A model generated the notes under the pieces. It was not told the origin of the DNA. It was given only the letters and a program-made list of their open reading frames with translations, and did not search any database. A stretch of DNA of 64,000 nucleotides from Chromatiales bacterium (GTDB taxonomy: Bacteria; Pseudomonadota; Gammaproteobacteria; Steroidobacterales; Woeseiaceae): contig JAIBDF010000001.1 in NCBI GenBank assembly GCA_024679535.1, positions 85,748-149,747 on the forward strand. Direction: 5' to 3'. Below are positions 57,406 to 64,000 of this stretch, piece by piece; within the stretch, counting starts at the first letter, position 1; the number at the start of each line of letters is the position of its first letter. The position numbers were made by a program, and so were the translations under genes.

Positions 57406-58616
57406 GCCTCTACAGCTTCCCAGACACGCAGCAGGTTCTCGCCGAGAATCTTGCGGATGTCTTCTTCGCTGTAACCCCGTTTCAACAGGCCCTCGACCAG
57501 ATTTGGGTACTGGGATACATCCTTAAGCCCGATTGGCAGCGAATCGCCGACCCCGTCGAAGTCTGAACCGATACCGACGTTCTCGATGCTGGTCAGCTTT
57601 ACGACATGGTCAAAGTGATCCAGCACATCGTCGATCGATGCGAACGGCAGCGGTCCGTGGTCTTTCTCGTAGATTTCTCCGTAGCCGCGGTAGAGGAAGG
57701 CCTCGGTGAGTTCGGGATTCTCGGCGATATACGCCCGACCGGCAGCCATGCGTGCATCCCCGTAATCACGGGAAACCTGGTTTACAAACGTCGAGCCGAA
57801 ATTGATCTGAATGACACCACCATTTTTCGCCAGTGCAACAATCATTTCGTCACTCATATTGCGCTCGAATCCAGGGGTGAAATGCCGCGCCGATGAGTGC
57901 GATGCGATGGCAGGCGCTGCCGACAACTCCATGATCTGCCAGAACGCATCGTCGGACACGTGGCTGACGTCGACCATGATGCCCAGGCGATTCATTGCGG
58001 CGATCGACTCGCGGCCGAACTCGCTCAGGCCGCCCCACTGGCGGTTGGTGTCATATGACGAGTCTGAAAGGTGATTCGACAGACTGTGCGCCAGAGTCAC
58101 ATAGCGGATGCCTCGATCATAGAAGTGCTGCAGATTAGCGAGGTCACCCGCGATCGGTGAGCCATTTTCCATTCCCAGGGGCAGCGACATGATGCCAGCA
58201 TCGAACTGTTTCCTGACGTCGGCAGGCGTAAGCGCGATCGCAAACTTGTCCGGAGCACCCGCAACGATTTCCTCAACTGAATCGATCAGCTTGTCGGCAG
58301 CCTCCCGGGAGAGACCTTCGGCTTCCAGTTCGGCCGGTGTGTAGATCGACATGAAGGGCGCGTTCAGTCCGCCACGCAATGCTCGCGGATAGTCGAAGTC
58401 ACCGCTTTCGGTGGCCCGCGAAACGTCCTCGGAAGTACGTGCGAGCCGATACGGCACATCGATGTGGGAATCGACAACAATACTGGACTTGGCGATTCGC
58501 TGTGCTTCAGTCGCGAGATCGACAACGGGCTCTTCAACCGGTGTGACTTCTTTGCCGCAAGCGGCGAACAGTGTCGCGGCCACGGCCGCGGCTACTAGCA
58601 GGAGTTTGTTTGTCAT
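57375..58616 (-). CDS. Membrane dipeptidase (M19 family), lipoprotein
   Basis: A 413-residue zinc dipeptidase exported as a lipoprotein; the signal ends LFAACGKE with the lipidated Cys near residue 20. Metal and active-site parts are SSIVVDSHIDVPYRL (HxD), EMENGSPI-like MENGSPIAG, VTLAHSLSNHL, DVSHVSDDAFW and GIGSDFDGVGD. It cleaves dipeptides, probably in the periplasm. I use ATG 58616; the open frame runs to 58781 but the added residues have no secretion logic. It overlaps the 77-residue protein gene at the 3' end. Confidence 0.93.
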   Translation of the reverse strand: MTNKLLLVAAAVAATLFAACGKEVTPVEEPVVDLATEAQRIAKSSIVVDSHIDVPYRLARTSEDVSRATESGDFDYPRALRGGLNAPFMSIYTPAELEAEGLSREAADKLIDSVEEIVAGAPDKFAIALTPADVRKQFDAGIMSLPLGMENGSPIAGDLANLQHFYDRGIRYVTLAHSLSNHLSDSSYDTNRQWGGLSEFGRESIAAMNRLGIMVDVSHVSDDAFWQIMELSAAPAIASHSSARHFTPGFERNMSDEMIVALAKNGGVIQINFGSTFVNQVSRDYGDARMAAGRAYIAENPELTEAFLYRGYGEIYEKDHGPLPFASIDDVLDHFDHVVKLTSIENVGIGSDFDGVGDSLPIGLKDVSQYPNLVEGLLKRGYSEEDIRKILGENLLRVWEAVEAYAATRSSST

Positions 58617-58690
58617 TGGGGAATTATTCACTGGCCCACGGGGTCGAAGATTGTAACAATAGATAGACGGTACGGTGCAAGGAGAAGATG

Positions 58691-59035
58691 ATGAGTGATA
58701 CCAACCCTCCGGCAGATCATGCGTTTGTTGATAAAAAAGAGCCGGGCAAACCCATTGAGGAGAACCTGAAGTCGCGCGCAACCTGGACGCGATTCCTGTT
58801 CATGTTCATCAGTTACCTTTTGATAAGTCTCGCCAGTATTGTCGGCACGTTTATTGTGGTCTTTGGTTTCCTCTGGGTACTGTTCACCGGCGCGGTGAAT
58901 CGCGAACTTCGTGGAGTAGGGCAAAGCCTCGCCGCTTATATTTACGAGAATGTCCGGTATCTGACGTTCAACACGGACGACCGTCCGTTCCCGTTCGGCA
59001 ACAAGTGGCCTGACGGCGGAACTGACGAGGATTAG
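58691..59035 (+). CDS. DUF4389 membrane protein
   Basis: A 114-residue protein. A charged N-terminus of about 35 residues (KSRATWTRFLFMFISYLL) leads into a long hydrophobic block that makes two transmembrane helices (about 36-70), then the family end GVGQSLAAYIYENVRYLTFNTDDRPFPFG. This matches DUF4389, whose function is unknown. ATG 58691 is chosen over 58688 because AAGGAG at 58679-58684 gives better spacing. Its stop is one base from the convergent gene's stop. Confidence 0.82.
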   Translation: MSDTNPPADHAFVDKKEPGKPIEENLKSRATWTRFLFMFISYLLISLASIVGTFIVVFGFLWVLFTGAVNRELRGVGQSLAAYIYENVRYLTFNTDDRPFPFGNKWPDGGTDED

Positions 59036-59036
59036 A

Positions 59037-59291
59037 TCAGACAGACAGTTCGCGCTGGCCCGGTTGCCAGTGGGTTAGATTGATGTGCGCACCCCCCATG
59101 CCGAGAGCGCGTACCCAGCGAGCGGCTGCGTCCAGAGTGACCCAGGTTCTCACTTTGCCCTTGCGCGTTTCCGCCGTAATTGGGCCGTTGGGTGTTTTCG
59201 CCTCCACATGAAAGCGTGCGCCGCTGGCAATGATGTTGATGTTCTTGATGGCACCGGCGGCGACCATCGCTTTCAACATGCGTTCATCCAT
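59037..59291 (-). CDS. Small protein coupled to a ribbon-helix-helix gene
   Basis: 84 residues starting MDERMLKAMVAAGAIKNI, with a hydrophobic beta segment (INIIASGARFHVEAKTPNG), an Arg/Trp stretch (KGKVRTWVTLDAAARWVRALGMGG) and a polar end (INLTHWQPGQREL). There is no signal peptide. It may be a short DNA- or protein-binding partner; from memory, similar short proteins accompany plasmid partition genes, but I cannot test this. The ATG at 59291 lies inside the preceding RHH gene, an 8-base overlap that implies coupled translation. Confidence 0.6.
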   Translation of the reverse strand: MDERMLKAMVAAGAIKNINIIASGARFHVEAKTPNGPITAETRKGKVRTWVTLDAAARWVRALGMGGAHINLTHWQPGQRELSV

Positions 59292-59478
59292 TTGGGTTCC
59301 CCGGGAAAAGGTCGTTCTGTTCTGGGATAGTGATGCCCGCTTCGCCACAGTGACGGCGAATCAACATCTCAACCATATTCGCAACGCTCCGGTGCTCACG
59401 TGCCGCGGCCTCGCGCACGGCTTCCTTGACGCCGGGCTCGATGCGCAGGTTCAACGTGGATACCTTGGTTTTAGCCAT
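59284..59478 (-). CDS. Ribbon-helix-helix DNA-binding protein
   Basis: 64 residues with an Arc/MetJ-type fold: a beta-strand (TKVSTLNLRIEPGVKEAV) followed by two helices (REAAAREHRSVANMVEMLIRRHC) and a short tail. RHH dimers bind repeated operators in the major groove, often repressing their own gene. The ATG at 59478 has no Shine-Dalgarno sequence, consistent with a leaderless message from the promoter at 59486-59513. It is the first gene of a two-gene unit with the following 84-residue protein; a toxin-antitoxin or a simple repressor pair are both possible. Confidence 0.72.
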   Translation of the reverse strand: MAKTKVSTLNLRIEPGVKEAVREAAAREHRSVANMVEMLIRRHCGEAGITIPEQNDLFPGNPNG

Positions 59479-59519
59479 GCGTTACATTGTATATTAAATA
59501 AGACGAAAATGTAACGCAT
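59477..59519 (-). promoter_or_regulatory. Operator with 12-base inverted arms over a leaderless promoter
   Basis: ATGCGTTACATT (59477-59488) and AATGTAACGCAT (59508-59519) are perfect inverted arms with a 19-base spacer; centres are 31 bases apart, close to three helical turns. On the reverse strand TTACAT (-35) and TACAAT (-10, 59491-59486) are 17 bases apart, one in each arm. The predicted start lies at or next to the RHH ATG. The right arm is itself part of a near-palindrome, AAAATG-TAACG-CATTTT. This looks like an autoregulatory RHH operator. Confidence 0.7.
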
Positions 59520-59648
59520 TTTGCACGTAGTTTTTCGCACATCGCGAATGCGCTGACAATGCGGCGCTATACTACGGTCGTATTGCATTGCCTCTCCTGG
59601 CAATCGTGCTGGGGTGGACCAAGGTCTGGACAAGGCATAAAGGGTGTT

Positions 59649-60284
59649 ATGCGTTTAGAGAGTATTAACCTGGGCAGAGTGGCCACCATCGTCCATGGCA
59701 ACAAATCCTTTGAAACAGGAATCTGCAAGTACCCGGCTGAAGGCCCGGTGAGAGTGCACAAGCTGGGTCTTTCAGGTGACGCGATCATTGCGACGGAGCA
59801 TCATGGCGGCGCCGATCAGGCGATTTATGCATACAGTACCGATGACTACGACTGGTGGGCCGAGGAAGCCGGCCTTGACTGGTCTCCCGGGTTGTTCGGC
59901 GAAAACCTGACAATTCGCGATTTGCCCACCGATATGAACATTGGCGATCGTTTGCTAATCGGGGAGGTTGTACTGGAGGCAACAGCGCCGAGAATTCCCT
60001 GCGACACGCTGGCGGCACGGATTGAAGACCGGGGTTTTGGTATCGCATTTCGCAAAGCGGAGAGGCCCGGCATCTACTTCAGGGTCCTGAACGCTGGAGA
60101 GATCCAGTCAGGTGATGTTGTGACGCTGGTCGAAAGCGCTGAATTCAACGTCTCGATACTTGATCTGTTCCGCCATAAATACCGGCTGCAGCACGATGCA
60201 GCGGAGCTGCGGCGTCTCTTAGAGGCACCAATCGCAGCGCGATTTCGGGTCCAGATAGAAGAGAAACTCGCCGCGCTGAGCTGA
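59649..60284 (+). CDS. MOSC-domain protein (YiiM-like)
   Basis: A 211-residue soluble protein. The MOSC (Moco sulfurase C-terminal) beta-barrel holds HGGADQAIYAYSTDDYDWW near residue 60, GLFGENLTI and the conserved Cys in APRIPCDTLAAR near 120. A short 3-helix end (SILDLFRHKYRLQHD) is typical of YiiM. Members of this branch reduce N-hydroxylated compounds or handle molybdenum cofactor sulfur. I use ATG 59649; the open frame starts earlier, in the RHH operator region. Start spacing from the RHH promoter on the other strand is about 170 bases. Confidence 0.88.
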   Translation: MRLESINLGRVATIVHGNKSFETGICKYPAEGPVRVHKLGLSGDAIIATEHHGGADQAIYAYSTDDYDWWAEEAGLDWSPGLFGENLTIRDLPTDMNIGDRLLIGEVVLEATAPRIPCDTLAARIEDRGFGIAFRKAERPGIYFRVLNAGEIQSGDVVTLVESAEFNVSILDLFRHKYRLQHDAAELRRLLEAPIAARFRVQIEEKLAALS

Positions 60285-60359
60285 GTGATGCGACGCGCGA
60301 CGGTGGGGCCGCCAGGCGGCGCCGAACATTGACAAAGTCGACGGTGATATCATTGGATC

Positions 60360-60500
60360 ATGGGTAACGTGATCGCAATCGTGTCGATCATTCTGGCGCT
60401 GTTTGCGGCCGGATGTATCGTCTATATAGCGCGCGAACTGACCTCGAAAGGGAACCTCCCGGACGCGCCTGAAGAGCACGACCGGGAGGAGGATTCCTAG
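60360..60500 (+). CDS. Possible 46-residue single-pass membrane protein
   Basis: From ATG 60360 a 46-codon frame runs MGNVIAIVSIILALFAAGC, then IVYIARELTSKGNLPD and an acidic end rich in Glu and Asp. One transmembrane helix near the N-terminus and a charged tail give a plausible small membrane protein. It overlaps the DUF3300 gene's stop by three bases on the opposite strand. There is no clear ribosome-binding site, and such short frames arise by chance, so the call is tentative. Confidence 0.4.
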   Translation: MGNVIAIVSIILALFAAGCIVYIARELTSKGNLPDAPEEHDREEDS

Positions 60501-62149
60501 GACCTGTTCCGGCGACGATTTTCCGATCGCTGTCTGGACGATCCCGAGCTGCCGCGTTCCTGGCGCTGAGGTGCCGGAGCGGAGCGCTGTGGCGCCTGAG
60601 GTGCCGGAGCGGAGCGCTGCTGCCGCTGAGGAGCCGGGGCTGAGCGCTGCTGCCGCTGAGGTGCCGGGGCTGAGCGCTGCTGCCGCTGAGGTGCCGGGGC
60701 CGAGCGTTGCTGCCGCTGAGGTGCCGGGGTCACACGCTGCTCACGCCGCTGCGCTTGTGATGGAGCGCGTTCACGGCGCTGTTCACCCGCCTGCTGAACC
60801 GGTGCACGGCGTTGTTGCCCGGAAGTTCGCGCCGTTGTATTGCGCCGCTGTGCAACCACTTCACCACGTTGCTGGGTTTGCGGGCGCTGCTCGCGCAGGT
60901 TGGCGACGTAATCTTGATTCTGGCGTGCTGCTCCATCGTTGCGGCGTTGCCGTGTGTTGCTGCCCTGCTGAGCCCGTTGTTCGTTGGTCCGTTGCTCCTG
61001 CGCACGTCTGCGCTGACCCTGTGTCCTGGCCTGAAAATCTACAGGGCGTTCTCGAAGCGCGACAGGTTCCTGACGATTGACAGACCGGGTCCGGGCACGC
61101 TGTTCCGTGCTGCGGCGCCTGTCGCTGACCTGGCGTTGCGCGTCGCGATTTGCGACATAACGGTTGTTCGCGGCGCGCGCGTCGGTTCGAACGGAGTCGC
61201 GACGATCATGTCGCGGACGCCAGCGGTCGCCGCTGTAGTAATTATTGACCGTAACGCGTGTATTCCCAACGTAATTGTTCTGGTAGTGGCTCATGGTCGG
61301 ACGGCGGTACCACCAGTTATCCCAGTAGTGGTGTCCGTAGTAGGGATGTCCGTAATAACTGTGATGGTGAACATGCAGGCTGCTCGTGTACCAGCCAATC
61401 GAGAAAGCTGTCGTCACGCCCCAGAAGTATCCGCGGTCAAAGTAATACGCTGACGAATATGGGTAGTAGTAGACCGGGTAGGAGCGCGGGTAGTAGTAGT
61501 AAACCGGCTGCGGCTGATAGACAACGACGCGTTCCGGCTCGTAATAGGGCACGTAAATGACATCGTCTGCGACTGGCGAGATTTCGATACGGTCGTCAGT
61601 ACGCGCAACGGTCTGGTACTCGTCGCTCTTGAGGTTGCCGGCATTGTAAGCGCGATCGCGAAATGTCTCGATCGCGGAAAGCACATCCTGCTGTTGAGCA
61701 ATAACGGCTTCGCCGAGACGCCAGGTCCAGTCGATGTCATCGTGCATCAGTTCGATAACTTCGGGGTAGTTAAGTAGCGCGACGACTGAATCGTCCCACT
61801 GTGGATCGGGTTTTAGTTCCGGATTGGATTCAAGCTCTTCGAGAAAGCGCGTCGCATCGAGGATCTGCTGAGGATAGGCGGCTGCCGGCAATATGATTGC
61901 GAGCAGGTCGTCCGGGTAGAGGGCGACCGGACCAACGAGTTCCTCGAGATCGATGGCGGACATCAATGGCACGTCGCTATTGGTTGCGCCAAGGTTCTCC
62001 GCCTCGGCAGCCAGGACAGGCTCATAAGCGCCGATTACCTTGCCGTCGTCGTCCACAGGTGCCTGGGCCCATCCAGCCAGGGGCTGCAGCGCCAGCAATG
62101 TGAGTATCAGTTTTGCCGGTCCAAAGGCGGCATATCGTTGCTTGTCCAT
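60497..62149 (-). CDS. DUF3300 exported protein with Arg/Gln/Pro repeat tail
   Basis: A 550-residue exported protein. The signal peptide ends near residue 29 (PLAGWAQA). The DUF3300 core covers about 65-240 (DLEELVGPVALYPDDLLAIILPAAAYPQQILDATRFLEEL). A Tyr-rich section (VYYPRSYPVYYY) and an Arg/Gln-rich coil follow. The C-terminal end has five tandem APAPQRQQRS-type decapeptides, coded by a 30-base repeat. Repeats of this kind bind polymers or pack against the cell wall; the function is not known. Number of repeats may vary between strains. Confidence 0.85.
   Translation of the reverse strand: MDKQRYAAFGPAKLILTLLALQPLAGWAQAPVDDDGKVIGAYEPVLAAEAENLGATNSDVPLMSAIDLEELVGPVALYPDDLLAIILPAAAYPQQILDATRFLEELESNPELKPDPQWDDSVVALLNYPEVIELMHDDIDWTWRLGEAVIAQQQDVLSAIETFRDRAYNAGNLKSDEYQTVARTDDRIEISPVADDVIYVPYYEPERVVVYQPQPVYYYYPRSYPVYYYPYSSAYYFDRGYFWGVTTAFSIGWYTSSLHVHHHSYYGHPYYGHHYWDNWWYRRPTMSHYQNNYVGNTRVTVNNYYSGDRWRPRHDRRDSVRTDARAANNRYVANRDAQRQVSDRRRSTEQRARTRSVNRQEPVALRERPVDFQARTQGQRRRAQEQRTNEQRAQQGSNTRQRRNDGAARQNQDYVANLREQRPQTQQRGEVVAQRRNTTARTSGQQRRAPVQQAGEQRRERAPSQAQRREQRVTPAPQRQQRSAPAPQRQQRSAPAPQRQQRSAPAPQRQQRSAPAPQAPQRSAPAPQRQERGSSGSSRQRSENRRRNRS
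60571..60750. repeat. 30-base tandem repeat, six units, in the DUF3300 gene
   Basis: Units begin at 60571, 60601, 60631, 60661, 60691 and 60721. The consensus on the forward strand is GTGCCGGGGCTGAGCGCTGC then TGCCGCTGAG; the first unit differs at several bases and the last is degenerate. Because 30 is a multiple of three, gain or loss of a unit keeps the reading frame. It encodes the APAPQRQQRS repeats of the DUF3300 protein. Confidence 0.95.
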
Positions 62150-62408
62150 TCCTGCCTCCTGGTCCGCTGCGGTGCGGACCTGTTCATCCTGAGCATCATA
62201 CTACTCGCGACAAGCTGAACCGGCCCTTAACCGATATGAGCAATCGTGCTTGAATCCAGGGCGAGTTCGCGCGGTCCTGTGTTTATAGCAACAAAGAAGA
62301 CCAGGTGATGAAGTCCCGAGCAGAACGCATTGCCGAGCTAGAATAAAACCACTTATAAAACAATAATATACAAAGTATTATTAATAGTCTTTCTATTACA
62401 GGCCCTGG

Positions 62409-62864
62409 CTAGTCGTCGTCTCCGCCGTGCCAGGCGAGGAATTTCCAGCCATCCTCAGCGCGTACCAGGACGTCGGTATAGCGCCCATTTGATATGTCGA
62501 TCTCGCCTTCCTTGTCTTTGAAGGCGCTCGAATACAGGTAATGCGCGATCGCGACGTCGTCGTGAATGGTAATCGACAAAGGGTAGAGTTCGTAACGAAC
62601 GACGCGGCCCATTGCAGCGCGGAACCGACTCCAGTTGGAGGTTGACGTTTTCGAGCGTGGTGCCGGTGAGCCTCTGCCCCAGCCCATAAAGTCGTTTGTG
62701 AGCATGTCGTCGACCTTGTCCTGGTCGCCTTTTTGTGAGGCTTCCCATGCGCGTTCGATCACGAGCAGCACATTGGCCTCATCGTCTGAAGCGTCCTGGG
62801 CGCCGACGGCAGAAAACAGGAGTGAGCCAAACATGACTAGAATTAGCTTTGCAGGTACGTTCAT
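62409..62864 (-). CDS. Exported SnoaL/NTF2-like (DUF4440-type) protein
   Basis: A 151-residue exported protein. The signal peptide ends near residue 22 (FSAVGAQ). The NTF2-like cone follows: an N-terminal helix pair (NVLLVIERAWEASQKGDQDKVDDMLTNDFMGWG) and curved strands with YELYPLSITIHDDVAIAHYLYSSAF and GRYTDVLVRAEDGWKFLAWHG. No catalytic residues can be assigned. It stands alone, with an AT-rich 259-base gap before DUF3300. Confidence 0.75.
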   Translation of the reverse strand: MNVPAKLILVMFGSLLFSAVGAQDASDDEANVLLVIERAWEASQKGDQDKVDDMLTNDFMGWGRGSPAPRSKTSTSNWSRFRAAMGRVVRYELYPLSITIHDDVAIAHYLYSSAFKDKEGEIDISNGRYTDVLVRAEDGWKFLAWHGGDDD

Positions 62865-62944
62865 CGACAGTGCCTCGTAATTACCCCGGTTATGGGACGA
62901 GTGTAGTCACTACAAGTGGGTACAACAAACGACTGGTTCTGGTT

Positions 62945-63535
62945 TCATACGCCGAAAACCAGTGCCGAAAGCTGTTGCAGATCAGTCGCAGGAAGTTCAT
63001 TGCTCGCTTCGTACTCGAACAGTCCCCGAAGATCCTGCTCTGACAGGTATTCGGGATGGTGGACCTCGAGAATAGTCGCATAATCGAATGCGACGCCTTC
63101 GCGGACCAGCACCAGTCGGTAGACGTGCAGTGCGAGATCGTGAGCGCCCGTTAGACGCATGAGTTCGCCGACCTCGGTGCGAGACTGCGGCAGACGAATG
63201 CTGCCGATGTACATTGAGTCTTTCCGAATTCCCCACCCGTTTTCCTTGAATGTGGCTCCGATTGAATTGCCTGCCAGGACTTTCGAATGCTCATCGTCAT
63301 AGTACTCGTCGTGCTGCCCCTCGAACTGCACGACGGCGTACGTGCGGCAGGTCACGGTGTCACCATCGTAGCTAAACAGGCTCGACCGTCGAAGTCCCGC
63401 TTCGCTCGCCAGCACCTCGATACCGTAGCTGCCAAAGCGATGCGCAATACGTTCACTATTGAGAATAACCGACTCGGTTGCGCATGCGCTGAGCGCGGCG
63501 GCCAGGACGCTTATCGGGAAATGTGTGTTGCGCAT
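62945..63535 (-). CDS. Lipoprotein of unknown function
   Basis: A 196-residue lipoprotein. The signal (HFPISVLAAALSACATE) starts at ATG 63535 and the lipidated Cys is in LSAC. The mature part has mixed beta segments and Tyr/Asp-rich stretches (EGQHDEYYDDEHSKVLAG), then a helix-rich end (VHHPEYLSEQDLRGLFEYEA). No family is recognised. It is divergent from the alcohol dehydrogenase at the window end; 69 bases separate the starts. Confidence 0.7.
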   Translation of the reverse strand: MRNTHFPISVLAAALSACATESVILNSERIAHRFGSYGIEVLASEAGLRRSSLFSYDGDTVTCRTYAVVQFEGQHDEYYDDEHSKVLAGNSIGATFKENGWGIRKDSMYIGSIRLPQSRTEVGELMRLTGAHDLALHVYRLVLVREGVAFDYATILEVHHPEYLSEQDLRGLFEYEASNELPATDLQQLSALVFGV

Positions 63536-63604
63536 GCCGGGAACTAACAACCAGGAGTGAGTGCACCATATACTCTGATACGTGGGTCGTAAAGGAGCGA
63601 TTTA

Positions 63605-64000
63605 ATGCGCGCTATGGTGCTTTCAGCGACGGCAAGCCTTGACCGGAATCCCGCCCCGCTAACGCTGGTTCAGATGCCCAGACCTGAGCCCGCCCAGGGT
63701 GAAATCCTCATCGAGGTCGCCGTTTGTGGTGTATGTCATACGGAATTGGATGAGATCGAGGGGCGGACGGCACCGCCACGCTTACCGGTTATTCCGGGAC
63801 ACGAGATTATTGGTCGCGTTGTTGTGACTGGTTCGGGTTGCAGCCGCTATCAGCCGGGTGAGCGGGTGGGCGTTGGCTGGATTCATTCGTCCACGGGGGC
63901 GCAGGACGAAAACCTGAGCGATGATTTTCGTGCGACCGGGCGTGACGCGGATGGCGGTTATGCCGAGTTTGTGGTCGTGCCGGAACGCTATGCCTATCCG
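63605..64000 (+). CDS. Zinc alcohol dehydrogenase, 5' part, lacking the structural zinc lobe
   Basis: 132 residues are visible before the window ends. The GroES-like catalytic domain begins MRAMVLSATASLDRNPAPL. Two catalytic zinc ligands are present: Cys in AVCGVCHTEL and the His-Glu pair in PGHEIIGRV. The structural zinc loop, which in relatives has four Cys after the WIHSS segment, here reads WIHSSTGAQDENLSDDF, shorter and with no Cys. FRATGRDADGGYAEF, typical of the next part, resumes normally. The third catalytic ligand and the cofactor domain lie beyond the window. Confidence 0.85.
   Translation, partial: MRAMVLSATASLDRNPAPLTLVQMPRPEPAQGEILIEVAVCGVCHTELDEIEGRTAPPRLPVIPGHEIIGRVVVTGSGCSRYQPGERVGVGWIHSSTGAQDENLSDDFRATGRDADGGYAEFVVVPERYAYP

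Noticed and set aside
60571-60750. CRISPR array
   Set aside because: Units are contiguous with no unique spacers and encode an in-frame peptide repeat in the DUF3300 gene.
62362-62382. AATAATA/TATTATT inverted repeat
   Set aside because: It is AT-only, 7 bases, with a 7-base loop; too weak for a terminator or operator without other support.

Overview
The window looks like the chromosome of a GC-rich, free-living, didermic gammaproteobacterium. The evidence is the gene order yceD-rpmF-plsX-fabH, clpS-clpA beside infA and aat, trxB divergent from ftsK-lolA-rarA-serS, a type II secretion block, an OprI-like lipoprotein and RND efflux. I cannot name the genus; a marine heterotroph is a guess. 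I see no prophage, insertion sequence, integrase, CRISPR array or rRNA. Genes are densely packed, many with 1-4 base start/stop overlaps, and no gene-free stretch clearly exceeds 300 bases.

Layout. 1-4755: a cut-off membrane gene, rluC, a Maf-family gene (reverse), then yceD-rpmF-plsX-fabH linking ribosome, phospholipid and fatty-acid synthesis. 4758-7376: a DUF1232 protein, a glutathione transferase, an L,D-transpeptidase and, facing it, an OprI/Lpp-like lipoprotein. 7414-13594: an inverted-repeat element, then a LexA-controlled lexA-imuA-imuB-dnaE2 mutagenesis operon with a readable promoter and SOS boxes. 13602-19584 (reverse): gspC-D-E-F plus a small acidic protein, with no pseudopilin genes. 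19808-25606: clpS-clpA, facing trxB-DUF482-aat-infA, so adaptor, unfoldase and transferase of the N-degron pathway sit together. 25770-31850: ftsK, lolA, a VanZ-like gene, rarA and serS.

31903-46566 is more mixed: a Bax-inhibitor-1 family protein, an SDR oxidoreductase, tRNA-Ser(UGA), small envelope proteins, a phosphatase, YjbQ, a peroxiredoxin with a truncated GNAT gene, a possible CotH-like/DUF4956 pair, a universal stress protein with a Na/Pi transporter, tRNA-Arg(CCU), an M28 peptidase, and an ExeA-like ATPase followed by a diguanylate cyclase. 46807-64000 holds an RND adaptor-permease pair, rarD, a stand-alone EF-G, a YugP-like metallopeptidase, an SLC13 permease, an M19 dipeptidase, a small ribbon-helix-helix gene pair behind a symmetrical operator, a MOSC protein, a DUF3300 protein with a 30-base repeat array, two small exported proteins and a zinc alcohol dehydrogenase cut by the window end.

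Points most worth a second look: the ribbon-helix-helix pair whose predicted transcript is leaderless and whose promoter is framed by 12-base inverted arms; the repeat element beside the lexA promoter; two proteins (GspE and the terminal alcohol dehydrogenase) that have each lost a four-cysteine structural zinc site; the incomplete gsp block; and the transpeptidase/lipoprotein pair that could form a peptidoglycan-anchoring module.
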